DNA from: Anaerolineae bacterium
GTDB lineage: Bacteria; Chloroflexota; Anaerolineae; Promineifilales; Promineifilaceae
Assembly: GCA_019637635.1 (NCBI GenBank)
Contig: JAHBVI010000037.1
Location: 1-57,123, forward strand
DNA length: 57,123 nucleotides
Direction: 5' to 3'
The translations under genes were made by a program, and so were the position numbers. The notes below the pieces were generated by a model. The model was not told where the DNA came from. It made no database searches and worked only from the letters and a program-made list of their open reading frames with translations. How positions within the stretch are numbered: the first letter of the stretch is position 1; each line of letters begins with the position of its first letter. This document shows, in pieces, positions 16,295-25,412 of this stretch.

Positions 16295-19258
16295 TTGACC
16301 CATCTAACCATCACCCTCTTTGGTGAATTCGCCTTAATTCCGACCGACAAACCGGCGGTGAGTATGTCTGGCGACCGGCCAATCTCCCTGTTGGCCTATT
16401 TACTGCTGCACCGGCACACGGCCGTATCCCGCCAACACCTCGCCTACACCCTCTGGCCCGATTCCAGCGACAGCCAGGCGCGGGCCAACTTACGCAATCT
16501 CTTCTTCACCCTGCGCCAGACCATCCCCGACGCCGATAATTTCCTGGCGGCCGATTCCATGACGCTGCAATGGCGCGCCGACAGCGATTACACGTTGGAC
16601 GTGGCCGAGTTTGAAGCGGCGCTGGCGGCGGCCAAAACGGCCATTACCGCCACCGATAAAGTTGCCCTGCTGGAAACGGCCGTCTCCCTCTACAAAGGCG
16701 ATCTGCTGCCCGGAAACTATGACGATTGGATCATTCCCCGGCGCGAGGAACTGCGCCAGGTGTACCTGGATGCCCTGCACCAGTTGGTCGCTTTGTTGGA
16801 GCAGCAGCAGGATTTCCGCGCCGCCGCCCGCACCGGCCAGCGCCTCTTGCAGCTAGACCCCCTGGATGAGACCGCCTACGTTCACCTGATGCGCCTCTAC
16901 GCCCGCAGCGGCGACCGTGCCGGGGTGCGCCGCGTCTATGACCTGTGTGTCACCACCCTGCGCCGGGAACTGGACGTGGAACCCGCGCCGGCCACCCAGG
17001 CAGCTTACGAGCAGTTCCGGCGTCAGGAAGCGCCGGCCGCCCTGCCCGAACCCCCGCTGCCCGAACCCCCGCCACCGGCCGCGCGGCCACGCCCCTTGCC
17101 ACAGCCGGGCACACCGTTTGTGGGCCGTGAAGTGGAACTGGCCCATCTGTCCGAGTGGCTGGCCGACCCCGGCTGCCGCCTGATCACCATCGTCGGGCCG
17201 GGGGGCATGGGCAAAACACGGCTGGCGCTGGAAACGGCCGTCGCCCACCAGCGCATCTTCCCCGACGGCGTCGCCTTTGTAGACCTGGCCCCCATCCGCG
17301 ATGCCGGGCTGGTCGCCGCCACCATTGCCCAGGTGGTGGCCAACAGCGCACCGGAACGCTCCGCTCACCCCTCCCAGCTCATCCCCGCGCTGGCCGACAA
17401 AACGCTGCTGCTGGTGATTGACAACATGGAGCATGTGCTGGATGTCGCCGACCTGTTGCCGGACATTTTGCGCGGTGCGCCCGGCGTGAAGTTGTTGGTT
17501 ACGTCGCGCCAGCGGTTGGAACTGGCCGAAGAGTGGCTCTTTGACCTGGGTGGACTGCCCCTGCCCGATGCCCAAACGCCGCCGGCCGAAAACAGCGCCG
17601 TAGCCCTCTTTGTGCAGGCGGCCAAACGCGCCAATCGCCATTTTGACCTGACGGCGGCGGAGGAAACGGCCGTTGGCCGTATTTGCCGGTTGGTGGGGGG
17701 CATTCCCCTGGCGCTGCAACTGGCCGCCGCCTGGGTGCGCGTGTTAAGCTGCGCCGAGATTGCCGCCGAAATCGAGCGCGACCTGGACTTTCTGGCCGGT
17801 AGCCAGCGCCATTTGCCGGAGCGCCAGCGCAGTATGCGAGCCGTGTTTGATTACGCCTGGCAGTTGCTCACCCCGGCGGAACAGGCTGCAGCGCGCCGCC
17901 TGGCTGTTTTTCGCGGTGGCTTTACGCGCCAGACGGCCGAAAGCGTAGCCGGGGCGTCTCTGCCCGTCCTCTCGGTGCTGGTGGAACGGGCGCTGGTGAA
18001 TCGCAGTGGCGACGGCCGTTACCACCTGCATGAACTGGTGCGCCAATATCTGCTGCACAAGCTGTTGCTCACCCCGGCCGACGACCAGGAGGCGCGCCAG
18101 ACCCATGCCGTCTATTTCCAAAATCTGGCGGCGGAGGCCCACGCCCAACTGGAAGGGCCAGAAGGGATGCACTGGCTGGCGCAGCTAGACGCCGAAATTG
18201 ACAATATGCGGGCAGCCCTGGCCTGGGCGTTGGAAAATCGGGCGGCGGTGGTGGCCGTGTCACTTGCCGGTCAGTTGTGGCGTTTTTGGTGGTGGCGTGG
18301 TTATTGGCGGGAAGGGCTGGACTGGCTGGAAAAGGCGCTGGCGTTGGCCGATGAAGCCGCCGCCGCCGGTTTACCGCCCACAACGTTGGCCCTGGCGTAC
18401 CAGGGCGCCGGGGTGCTGGCCCGCAGTTCCGGCGTGTATGCGCAGGCACGCCGCTATCATCAGGCAGGGTTTAGCATCCAACAACGGGCCGGGAATGAGC
18501 GCGGCATGGCTGCCGCTCTCAACAGTTTGGGTAATCTGGCTTTGTTTGAAGCCGATTACGCGGAGGCGGCGCGTTGTTTTAATGAGAGCCTGGCCCTTTA
18601 CCGGCAAGCGGCTAATGAACGGGGTCAGCAGAGTGCATTGAATAATTTGGCTATCGTGGCCATGTACCAGGGCGATTTTCAGCAGGCGCGTGTTTTGCAC
18701 GAAGAGAATTTGTCTTTGGCGCGTGCGGCGGGCAATGCCGTCCACATTGCCACTGCGTTGGGCAATTTGGGGGATGTGTACCGCTATTTGCAGGTCTATG
18801 ACCGGGCGCAAATGGTGTTGCAGGAAAGCGAGCATCTGCTGCGCCAGGTGAACAACCAGCCGTCGCTGGCAACAACGCTCTATTCGTTGGCCCGGCTGGC
18901 GCTGGACACCGGTGATCTGGCTGCCGCCGTTGCTTATTTCCGGGAATGTTTGCACATTTACCAGGAGACGCCAGACCCGGTAGCGGCGGCAGATGCCATT
19001 GAGGGGGTGGCCATGTTGGCCGGAAAATGGGCACGGCCGTTGCCCGGTGCGGAGCTGTTCGGCGCGGCGGCGGGGCTGCGGCAGCAAACGGGCACGGCCG
19101 TGCCCCACTCCGAACGCGCCGCCCACCAGCAAATCCAGGCCGAGATGGTCACGGCCGTTGGCGAAACCGATTTTCAGCGCGCCTGGGAGCAAGGGCGGGC
19201 ACGGCCGTTGACGGCCGTTATTCATCTGGCCTTATCGGTGTTAGCAGAGGAAAGTTGA
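16295..19258 (+). CDS. AfsR-like SARP/BTAD-STAND regulator 1 (BTAD, NB-ARC, TPR)
   Basis: A giant regulator of about 987 residues. Residues 1-95 form an OmpR-type winged helix (HLTITLFGEFAL, then GDRPISLLAYLLLHRHTAVS). Residues 96-240 are a BTAD helical domain (YKGDLLPGNYDDWI; LDPLDETAYVHLMRLYARSG). An NB-ARC ATPase follows, with Walker A GPGGMGKTRLALETA (about residue 300), Walker B LLLVIDNMEHV and LLVTSRQRLELAEEW. The C-terminal 350 residues are tetratricopeptide repeats. This is the layout of AfsR-family activators. The start is uncertain: TTG at 16295 aligns best with paralogue 25426, and no strong ribosome site is visible. Its DNA-binding part is nearly identical to that paralogue. Confidence 0.92.
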   Translation: MTHLTITLFGEFALIPTDKPAVSMSGDRPISLLAYLLLHRHTAVSRQHLAYTLWPDSSDSQARANLRNLFFTLRQTIPDADNFLAADSMTLQWRADSDYTLDVAEFEAALAAAKTAITATDKVALLETAVSLYKGDLLPGNYDDWIIPRREELRQVYLDALHQLVALLEQQQDFRAAARTGQRLLQLDPLDETAYVHLMRLYARSGDRAGVRRVYDLCVTTLRRELDVEPAPATQAAYEQFRRQEAPAALPEPPLPEPPPPAARPRPLPQPGTPFVGREVELAHLSEWLADPGCRLITIVGPGGMGKTRLALETAVAHQRIFPDGVAFVDLAPIRDAGLVAATIAQVVANSAPERSAHPSQLIPALADKTLLLVIDNMEHVLDVADLLPDILRGAPGVKLLVTSRQRLELAEEWLFDLGGLPLPDAQTPPAENSAVALFVQAAKRANRHFDLTAAEETAVGRICRLVGGIPLALQLAAAWVRVLSCAEIAAEIERDLDFLAGSQRHLPERQRSMRAVFDYAWQLLTPAEQAAARRLAVFRGGFTRQTAESVAGASLPVLSVLVERALVNRSGDGRYHLHELVRQYLLHKLLLTPADDQEARQTHAVYFQNLAAEAHAQLEGPEGMHWLAQLDAEIDNMRAALAWALENRAAVVAVSLAGQLWRFWWWRGYWREGLDWLEKALALADEAAAAGLPPTTLALAYQGAGVLARSSGVYAQARRYHQAGFSIQQRAGNERGMAAALNSLGNLALFEADYAEAARCFNESLALYRQAANERGQQSALNNLAIVAMYQGDFQQARVLHEENLSLARAAGNAVHIATALGNLGDVYRYLQVYDRAQMVLQESEHLLRQVNNQPSLATTLYSLARLALDTGDLAAAVAYFRECLHIYQETPDPVAAADAIEGVAMLAGKWARPLPGAELFGAAAGLRQQTGTAVPHSERAAHQQIQAEMVTAVGETDFQRAWEQGRARPLTAVIHLALSVLAEES

Positions 19259-19262
19259 GGGG

Positions 19263-19313
19263 GTTTGTCGCAACGGCTTTAGCCGGTTGCCCGCGGAAGC
19301 CGTTACGACAAAC
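19263..19313. repeat. Hairpin repeat bracketing the first AfsR-like gene, downstream copy
   Basis: GTTTGTCGCAACGGCTT (19263-19279) pairs with AAGCCGTTACGACAAAC (19297-19313). It lies immediately after the stop codon and may also terminate transcription in either direction, since the next gene converges. Confidence 0.78.
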
Positions 19314-19329
19314 TTAACCTGGTCAGGTA

Positions 19330-21477
19330 CTAGCGCACAACCAGCGGTAGATATACCTTGTTTGGTAAATCGGGGGGCGGTGGGGTGGGGCCGGTACTCG
19401 CTTTAACCACAAATGCTTCCACGCCCTGCCCCCGGTTGGGCTGGAAGCCGCCACCGGCTACCGGGAAAGCCAGCGATTCCGTCCGCCCGCCCACTACCAG
19501 GTTGCCGCCGCTGTCCAGCGCCAGCCCGGCGGCCACGTCATCATCTGTGCCGCCCCAGTAGGTGCTGAAGGGCATCGCGCCAGTTGGTGTAAACTGGGCG
19601 ATGAAGGTATCGTAACAGTTTCGGCTGGTGGAGCTAAAGCAAACGCCGGGGCCACGCTGCGGCTGCCAGGCGGCTGCCACCGGAAAGGTATCTGAACCTG
19701 TGCCGCCGACCACAAACACCTGCCCGGCGTTGTCCAGGGTCACTGCCGTTGCCCAATCCGACCCCTCGCCACCCAGATAGGTGCTAAAGGCCACCTGGTA
19801 GCCTGCGCCCTGCCGCGCCAGCCGCGTTACAAAAGCGGCGCTCATCGTGTGGCTGCCCGGTTTTTGCGCCTGCGCCGCGTTGGCCACCGGGAAATCACCG
19901 GCAAACGTCTCGCCCACGACGGCGATGTTGCCGTTGGCATCCACCGCAATCGCCCGGCCAATATCCGTGCCGCTGCCGCCGTTGGCCGCGCTGCCGCCCA
20001 GGTAGGTACTGAACAACAAATCGTCGCCAGCCGGGGTTAGTTTCACCACAAACGCATCGGTGCTGCACGTCCAGTCGTCAAACGAACCACAATGCTCCTG
20101 CACCGGGTTGACCGTTGGCCAGTCGGCCGAGCGGATTTCACCGGTGATGTAAATGTTGTTCTGGCTGTCCAGGGCCACGCCATAGCCAATGGCCTCCTGC
20201 CCATCAATCATCCGTTCGTACTCATTTTGGTACGTCTGCCCATTCACTTTAGCAAAAAAGCCACCCCAAATGGAGCCAACTAGATGGGCGTTCCCGGCGC
20301 TGTCCAGGGCGATGTCTGCGGCGGCGTCGTACAGATAGCCGCCGTAGTAGCTGCTAAACACCAGGCCGCCGCTGCCGTTAAGCTGCATTACCAGGGCGTC
20401 GCCGCCGCCGCCGCTGACGGCCTGGAAGGCGTTGGCCGTGGGTAGATTATTGGAAGTGGTGCTGCCGGCGATCCAGATTTTGCTGCCGTTGGTATTGACG
20501 GCTACGGCCTCGGCATAATCGCCGCCGCTGCCGCCGACGATGGTGGTGAACATCACGGCCGTTCCCGCCGCGTTAATCTTGGTTACAAACAAGTCACTGG
20601 AGCCAGAACCGCCACTGCCGCCGCCGGGCAATGTGCTGGAATAGGTGTTGCCCACCAGATAGACGTTGCCGCTGCCGTCCACGGCCACATCCCGGCCATA
20701 ATCATCGCTGCCGCCGCCAAAGTAGCTGCTGTACACCAGTGTGGGGTCAATGACCAACGGCCGTGCCGGGTCGTAGGCGCCCAACTCAAAACGAACTGCA
20801 TCCCCATCCAGCCGGTAGGCGGCTATGATCGGCTGCTGACGGCCGTTCACCACCTGATAGGCAACCGGCGCTTTTTCGCTCAGGGTGGCCTGGTCGTTCA
20901 GGATGATGTGTAAATCGCCGGTTGTCTCGTCCAGGGTTACGGCCGTGCCACCCACGTAGCGCCAGCCAATCACGGACGGGTCTGCGCCCGGCGCGACGTG
21001 ATACGTGCCTTTCAGCAGCCCTTCGCTGCCGTCATACACCAGGTCAATGCCGGGGTACAGGCTGGTATAGGTCACAGCGGCATAGGTGGGCAGGCCGTGT
21101 TGCCAACGGTTAGGGTCATTGCCCCGGTAAAGGTTGGCTGTGCCAGGCAGGGGATCGGCGCCGGACACGGCCGTGTCCCCATTTGCCCCCAGCCAGGTTA
21201 TCGTCAGAGCGCCATCCGGCAGCGCCAACTGCACGCCATCCGGGGCAAAGGCCAGCGCCCCATTTTGCCCAATGGCTTCAAAGCGCGCTTCCCCGTCAAG
21301 TTGCCCCACATTGGGAATGAAAGAGAGGGGCAGCCCGGTCAGATTTGCCAGATCAGGCGCGGGTACGGCCGTTGGCTTTTGCCCCAGGAGAAGCAGAACG
21401 GATAAAACCAGCAGCCCCAAAAATAAGATGGATGCCCCCGCGGACAGAGACAGATGAGATTTGTTATGAATGGACAT
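19330..21477 (-). CDS. Secreted SBBP beta-propeller repeat protein
   Basis: A protein of about 715 residues with an N-terminal membrane/signal segment (ILFLGLLVLSVLLLL). A 200-residue beta domain follows, beginning LSFIPNVGQLDGEARFEAIG and typical of proteins that precede SBBP repeats. Then come about eight SBBP repeats of about 50-60 residues (FSTYLGGSGxDxGxAIAVD, NxxVVGxT). It ends in NKVYLPLVVR, the tail motif seen in other secreted proteins of this window. I start it at the ATG at 21477, which has AGGAG nine bases upstream. A longer start at 21513 lacks such support. Its role is unknown but extracellular, probably surface adhesion or binding. Confidence 0.88.
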   Translation of the reverse strand: MSIHNKSHLSLSAGASILFLGLLVLSVLLLLGQKPTAVPAPDLANLTGLPLSFIPNVGQLDGEARFEAIGQNGALAFAPDGVQLALPDGALTITWLGANGDTAVSGADPLPGTANLYRGNDPNRWQHGLPTYAAVTYTSLYPGIDLVYDGSEGLLKGTYHVAPGADPSVIGWRYVGGTAVTLDETTGDLHIILNDQATLSEKAPVAYQVVNGRQQPIIAAYRLDGDAVRFELGAYDPARPLVIDPTLVYSSYFGGGSDDYGRDVAVDGSGNVYLVGNTYSSTLPGGGSGGSGSSDLFVTKINAAGTAVMFTTIVGGSGGDYAEAVAVNTNGSKIWIAGSTTSNNLPTANAFQAVSGGGGDALVMQLNGSGGLVFSSYYGGYLYDAAADIALDSAGNAHLVGSIWGGFFAKVNGQTYQNEYERMIDGQEAIGYGVALDSQNNIYITGEIRSADWPTVNPVQEHCGSFDDWTCSTDAFVVKLTPAGDDLLFSTYLGGSAANGGSGTDIGRAIAVDANGNIAVVGETFAGDFPVANAAQAQKPGSHTMSAAFVTRLARQGAGYQVAFSTYLGGEGSDWATAVTLDNAGQVFVVGGTGSDTFPVAAAWQPQRGPGVCFSSTSRNCYDTFIAQFTPTGAMPFSTYWGGTDDDVAAGLALDSGGNLVVGGRTESLAFPVAGGGFQPNRGQGVEAFVVKASTGPTPPPPDLPNKVYLPLVVR

Positions 21478-21590
21478 GGAAAGATGCTCCTTTTTTGGAT
21501 GAGTTACCCCCATCCTGGCCTTTCCCCTGAGAGGGGGAGGGCTGGGTGAGGGTATGAATAGACATAGAATGATGCTCTTTTTTGGACGAA
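21463..21590. repeat. Duplicated 5' leader of the SBBP gene
   Basis: About 40 bp covering the start codon and ribosome site of the SBBP gene (21463-21503) is repeated with several changes at 21551-21590. The copies are separated by about 47 bp that include a CCTTTCCCCT/AGGGGGAGGG foldback. The outer copy keeps an ATG and the T-rich run but has lost one base of the ribosome site. Confidence 0.65.
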
Positions 21591-21648
21591 TAGCGGACGG
21601 ATCGTGGACGGCCGTGCCCTACAATGCCGCGCATAGGAGTATTAACTA

Positions 21649-22197
21649 ATGAAAACTTTTATCTTGATCACCTTTTTACTTTTATTGTTAACAGCCTGTA
21701 GTGGGGGAGCGTCCGAGACAACCGCCACCGCCGTACCGGCAACGGCCGTCACTGAAAGTGACACGGCCGTTGCCGACAACAACACGCACGCTGCTGCCAA
21801 TGCGGCCGACCCCATTGACACCACCACGTTGGATGTGTGCGCCTTGCTGCCAGAGGCGGAGGTGACGGCCGTCGTCGGCCCCTTGCGCGAATCCCCGTCT
21901 GCGGCCGAATTTATTGGCGATGAACGCGGCTGCACCTATCTGACCGAACAAGGTTTTATCTACACGGTGAACGTTGCGCCGCTGGATCGCTGGGAGATTA
22001 TGACGGCCGTCCTCACCGATGCCGCGCCCGTGCCCAACCTGGGTGATGAAGCCCTGCTGCGTGAGATGTCCAGTGATAACGCGCTCTACGTGCTGCTGGA
22101 TGGGCAGGCGGTGATACAGGTTTATAACACGACGGATGACACGGCCGTGTCCACCCGGCTGGCCCAGGTAGCGATTGATACCCTGACGCAAAACTGA
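21649..22197 (+). CDS. Putative lipoprotein, 182 residues
   Basis: The N-terminus is a lipoprotein signal with lipobox LLTACSGG (cysteine at residue 17), so the mature protein is probably anchored at the outer face of the membrane. A Thr/Ala/Val-rich linker follows, rich in TAV from the ACGGCCGT palindrome. The folded domain begins at LDVCALLPEAEVTAVVG and contains a second cysteine in ERGCTYLTEQG, possibly a disulfide. The pattern resembles DUF3558-like lipoproteins, but I cannot assign it. AGGAG lies 12 bases before the ATG, and TACAAT at 21620-21625 could be its -10 box. The gene diverges from the SBBP gene. Confidence 0.82.
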   Translation: MKTFILITFLLLLLTACSGGASETTATAVPATAVTESDTAVADNNTHAAANAADPIDTTTLDVCALLPEAEVTAVVGPLRESPSAAEFIGDERGCTYLTEQGFIYTVNVAPLDRWEIMTAVLTDAAPVPNLGDEALLREMSSDNALYVLLDGQAVIQVYNTTDDTAVSTRLAQVAIDTLTQN

Positions 22198-22322
22198 TGC
22201 CCGTAATTCGTGATCCGTAACCCGTAACCCGTGATCCGTAATCGGTGAGGTGTGAGGCGTGAGGCGTGAGGCGTGAGGCGTGAGGTGTGATTGGGAGACA
22301 TTCACGCCTCACGCCTTACGCT
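22198..22322. repeat. Heptad tandem-repeat tract (CCGTAAT, then GGCGTGA units)
   Basis: Six CCGTAAT/CCGTGAT units are followed by five GGCGTGA units and, after a 12-bp gap, the complement TCACGCC. The tract lies between converging genes and supplies the last codons of the ABC permease. Confidence 0.87.
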
Positions 22323-23912
22323 TGCGTCCCCCACCCAGGCCAGGGTTACCAGCCCCGCCGCCGCTGCCAGGAAACCAAACGGTATCCCGGCGACAGCCGT
22401 TTCCGGGTGAAAGGCCATAAAGTCTAGCCAGTGATTGCCACCCGCCGCCGAAAACCAGAGCAGCAGATATAGCACCTGGAAGAAACGGCCGTTGCCGCTC
22501 CACACGCCACACGCCAGCGCCAGTGACGGCACAAACAGCGCCCCAACCAATATGCCCAACCACTGGAGAATGTCGCCGCCGATCAGGGCGCGCAAACCGG
22601 GCACGGCCGTGGCCGCCAGCGCCAGCAATATCCCCGCCAGCCAGGCCGCCCAAAACTGCGCCCGGCGTGGCTGCGGCGCAGCGTAGACGAGCGTTCGGGT
22701 GTGGTAAGTCTGGCTGCGTGTGCCCAATTCTGACCAGAGCAGCACCGGCCATAACCAGACCAGCACGCCGACCGGCGGCCCGTCCCCCGGCGGCGCAGCC
22801 AGACTGAGAAGGGTGGCGATAACGGCCGCCGCCAGCAGCCAGCGGGAACGGCCGTGAACCAGCAGCGCCAGTTCCGCCCGCAACAAGGTGAACAGAGACG
22901 GCTGTGCCGGGGGCGCGGTCAACGGAGGCAGCGCCGCCGCCGACAGCTGGGGCGCATCTATTTCAACTGCCGCCGGTTGAGTGGTACTCTGTCTCCGTTT
23001 GATCCGTAGGACAGACGTGCCTTGCCGGGCCGGGTCGAAGCGGTCAAACACCAGCGCGGTCAGCAGCACCAGGCCGACGTCAGCCAGCAGCCAGGCCAAC
23101 CGTTCAGCGGCGATCACGGCCGTCCAGTCCATGCCCTGCCAGATTACAACCGAGGGGATACGGCCGTAATTGGCCCCGGCGATGTTAAAGTGGCCGCTGT
23201 AGGCTGGGTCAATCTGCGCCGCCATCGTTTGTAACGCGGCCACCGGTCGCGTAATGCCCAGCACGTCCGTGCCGGGGGCAATCTGGCCCACCTGCGCCCG
23301 GAACAGGCCGGGCAGCAGGATGTTGTTCAAAAAGAAGAGCCAGCCGAAGAAGTACAACACGTTGCCGACGCCGCCGGCCAGCAGCGGTACAGACTCAAAC
23401 AGCAAGGCCAGCGCCGCCACCAACGCCATCACCGGCAAACCGAGCAGCCACAGGGGGGCCAGCAGGGGGAGGGGTTGCACGGCCGTGACCTCGCCCCGCC
23501 ACAACTGCATCACCAGGGCCATCACCGACAGCGCCAGGAGCAGAATTATTAACACGGCCAGGTTGCTCAGCCATTTGCCCAGCAGATACAGCGGGCGGCT
23601 GACCGGCGTCGTGGCGATGATCTGGCCCACCCGTGTTTGCCGGTCGCGGCCGATGCTGTTTTTGATGGGGTAAAAGGCGAACAACGGCAGCAGCAGCACG
23701 GCCAGCAGGCCAAAGACAATGCCCACCCAGGCCGAGTTGTAGACGCCGCGCCACGGCCCCAGGGCCACCATCAACGTTTGAGAATCAGTGGGCGGCAGGA
23801 ACAATACGCCAAACCCAACGCCCAGGGCGGCCACCAGCCAGATACCGGGGCGGCGCACCCGTTCCAAAAAGTCGGCGCGCATGAGGTGAAATAAGGTGTG
23901 GTGTGTGTGCAT
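22302..23912 (-). CDS. ABC-2 type transporter permease
   Basis: A protein of about 536 residues with twelve or so hydrophobic segments in two halves (residues 20-290 and 370-530), separated by a polar linker containing RQGTSVLRIKRRQSTTQPA. Features such as the early cytoplasmic RADFLERVRRPGIWLV and the IKNSIGRDRQTRVGQIIATTPVSR loop are typical of ABC-2 permeases that export substrates or remodel the membrane. The ATG at 23912 has AAGGAGCATCCCC upstream, so a longer frame extending to 24206 is rejected. It follows its ATPase gene by 29 bp on the same strand. Its end runs into a tandem repeat. The substrate is unknown. Confidence 0.9.
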   Translation of the reverse strand: MHTHHTLFHLMRADFLERVRRPGIWLVAALGVGFGVLFLPPTDSQTLMVALGPWRGVYNSAWVGIVFGLLAVLLLPLFAFYPIKNSIGRDRQTRVGQIIATTPVSRPLYLLGKWLSNLAVLIILLLALSVMALVMQLWRGEVTAVQPLPLLAPLWLLGLPVMALVAALALLFESVPLLAGGVGNVLYFFGWLFFLNNILLPGLFRAQVGQIAPGTDVLGITRPVAALQTMAAQIDPAYSGHFNIAGANYGRIPSVVIWQGMDWTAVIAAERLAWLLADVGLVLLTALVFDRFDPARQGTSVLRIKRRQSTTQPAAVEIDAPQLSAAALPPLTAPPAQPSLFTLLRAELALLVHGRSRWLLAAAVIATLLSLAAPPGDGPPVGVLVWLWPVLLWSELGTRSQTYHTRTLVYAAPQPRRAQFWAAWLAGILLALAATAVPGLRALIGGDILQWLGILVGALFVPSLALACGVWSGNGRFFQVLYLLLWFSAAGGNHWLDFMAFHPETAVAGIPFGFLAAAAGLVTLAWVGDASVRREA

Positions 23913-23924
23913 GGGGATGCTCCT

Positions 23925-24000
23925 TTTGGGGGGATTAGAGATTAGAGGTTGGAGATTGGCGCGGGTTTCGTTTCTAATCGCCAATCTCCGGTCTCCACAG
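23925..24000. repeat. Heptad tandem-repeat hairpin (GAGATTA/GGAGATT units)
   Basis: GATTAGA/GGAGATT units followed by AATCTCC-type units lie between the ATPase and permease genes. They encode the last residues of the ATPase (ending TGDWRLETKPAPISNL), which are probably not conserved in relatives. Confidence 0.8.
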
Positions 24001-24892
24001 CAACGGCCGTTTCGCTGTCCTTCACCTGTTCTCCATGGACGGCTCCAAGATAGGCGTCTTCCAGTGTGGGCGAAACGGGGCGGGCGGCAGTGGCCGGTGG
24101 CCGGGCCGCTACCAGGCGCACGTGGACGCCATCGCTGCGGCGGATGGCGCTGCTGACCAGGTGGCGCTGCCGTACCTGGGGCATATCGGCGGCGGGCACA
24201 ACCCATTCCCAGACGCGCCCTTCCACGGCCCGCAGCAGCGCCTCCGGCGTGGTGTGCTGGCGCAGCCGCCCCTGGCTGAGGATGGCGATTTCGGTGGCCG
24301 AGGCTTCGATGTCGCCGACGATGTGCGTGGACAGGATGATGATGCGGTTGCCCGCCAGGTCGGCAATAAGCTGGCGGAAGCGGTTGCGCTCTTCCGGGTC
24401 CAGCCCCACCGTCGGCTCGTCCACGATGAGCAGTTGCGGGTCGTTGAGTAGCGCCTGAGCAATGCCCACGCGCTGTCTCATGCCGCCGGAGTAGCCGCCC
24501 AACGGCCGTTTGGCCGCCGCCGTCAGACCCACCACTGCCAACAACGAGTCAATGCGGGTTACGGCCGTGCGCCGGTCTAGCCCTTTAATGGCTGCCATGT
24601 AGTGCAAAAATTCCACCGCGTTCAGGTGCGGGTAAACGCCAAAATCCTGCGGCAAATAACCCAGCACCCGCCGCAAAGCATCCGGTTTTTGGGCCACGTC
24701 TGCGCCATCCCACACAATGTGCCCACTGCTGGGGCGGGTGATGGTTGCCAGCATGTTCATCAGGCTCGTTTTACCGGCGCCGTTTGGCCCTAACAGACCG
24801 ACCACGCCGGGCGTCAGGCGCAGGCTCACATCCTGCACGCCCCATACACCCCGGCGGTATTGTTTGGAAACAGATTTGATTTCTAAGTGCAT
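23942..24892 (-). CDS. ABC transporter ATP-binding protein
   Basis: A protein of about 316 residues with a complete ABC domain. It has Walker A GPNGAGKTSL (around residue 37), Q-loop GYLPQDFGVYPHL, signature GGYSGGMRQRVGIAQALL, Walker B LLIVDEPTVGLDPEE and the H-loop STHIVGD. A C-terminal extension of about 90 residues is typical of ABC-2 exporters. The ATG at 24892 is preferred over one two codons earlier because AGGAG lies six bases before it. It pairs with the permease downstream. The tail is extended by translation of a tandem repeat. The cargo is unknown. Confidence 0.95.
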   Translation of the reverse strand: MHLEIKSVSKQYRRGVWGVQDVSLRLTPGVVGLLGPNGAGKTSLMNMLATITRPSSGHIVWDGADVAQKPDALRRVLGYLPQDFGVYPHLNAVEFLHYMAAIKGLDRRTAVTRIDSLLAVVGLTAAAKRPLGGYSGGMRQRVGIAQALLNDPQLLIVDEPTVGLDPEERNRFRQLIADLAGNRIIILSTHIVGDIEASATEIAILSQGRLRQHTTPEALLRAVEGRVWEWVVPAADMPQVRQRHLVSSAIRRSDGVHVRLVAARPPATAARPVSPTLEDAYLGAVHGEQVKDSETAVAVETGDWRLETKPAPISNL

Positions 24893-24945
24893 AGTCATCT
24901 CCTTTCATGGCATGGTTTAACCATTTGGTAATGCTCTTAACAAAT

Positions 24946-25017
24946 GACTACAGCGGATTTAGAAATAAACGGATAGTTCTGTCGAGTTATCCGTTATTTC
25001 CCCTATCCGTTGTAGTC
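24946..25017. repeat. Foldback element upstream of the second AfsR-like gene
   Basis: Outer arms GACTACAGCGGAT (24946-24958) and ATCCGTTGTAGTC (25005-25017), plus inner arms AAATAAACGGATA/TATCCGTTATTTC, form a long stem. A related foldback lies at 28531-28600, on the other side of the same gene. Confidence 0.82.
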
Positions 25018-25047
25018 TCATTTTGTAAAGCAAGTTATTCAACACAT

Positions 25048-25147
25048 AGTGTGCAACTTTCAATTTGCCAGAGGAGTGGGGCACGCCCTCGTGCCCCACG
25101 TGGGACGTGGGCGTCCCACGCTCCTCGATTAAATCGTGCAAAAAGTT
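25048..25147. repeat. Nested palindromes
   Basis: GTGGGGCACG/CGTGCCCCAC and GTGGGACG/CGTCCCAC stem-loops lie side by side. They are enclosed by GTGCAACTTT at 25050 and AAAGTTGCAC at 25142, giving a cruciform-like arrangement. The role is unknown. Confidence 0.65.
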
Positions 25148-25198
25148 GCACATCAGGTTGGCAATATAACCGGACGGCCGTTTCCGCAGCGTCATGCG

Positions 25199-25230
25199 CA
25201 AACGTGCATTTTCAAACGCTCAATAAACGG
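25199..25230 (+). promoter_or_regulatory. CAAACG-type repeats, incomplete SARP-like site
   Basis: CAAACG at 25199 and 25213 and TAAACGG at 25224 (the last pair 11 bp apart) resemble the repeats of the promoters at 28641 and 37992. No TANNNT box follows at the same distance, so this site is doubtful as a promoter. It could be an autoregulatory site of the downstream AfsR-like gene. Confidence 0.35.
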
Positions 25231-25326
25231 CCTGATGACCTGATGAGATAACTTTGCCAAACCGGACGCTGTGGTTACACTCGTGTTGGTTAATTCAAGA
25301 TTTTGGGGATTGATTTTTGGTATGTA

Positions 25327-25412
25327 TTCAGCCCCTCAAGAGACCTGACAGGTTTTTGGCCTGTAAAGTCTCAATTTGAACTGGTAAAAACCTGTCAGGT
25401 CTGAACGGTTAC
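25327..25412 (+). repeat. 86-bp dispersed palindromic element, copy 1
   Basis: Perfect 16-bp arms GACCTGACAGGTTTTT (25342-25357) and AAAAACCTGTCAGGTC (25386-25401) enclose a loop with TTGAACTGGT. The flanks TTCAGCCCCTCAAGA and AACGGTTAC are also conserved in copy 51296-51382. A reverse-oriented copy is at 30198-30284. This copy ends 13 bp before the AfsR-like start codon. Confidence 0.9.

Noticed and set aside
16262..16295. TTG at 16262 as start of the first AfsR-like gene
   Set aside because: The extra residues lie in the hairpin repeat and do not align with the paralogue. TTG at 16295 fits better, although not proven.
16276..16295. SARP-like promoter directly ahead of the first AfsR-like gene
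   Set aside because: Only one CAAACG is present and the TACAGT box is 14 bp from it, not 16, with no second repeat at 11 bp.
22302..24206. Single long permease frame beginning at 24206
   Set aside because: Its first 98 residues are the antisense of the ABC ATPase gene. The ATG at 23912 has a good ribosome site.
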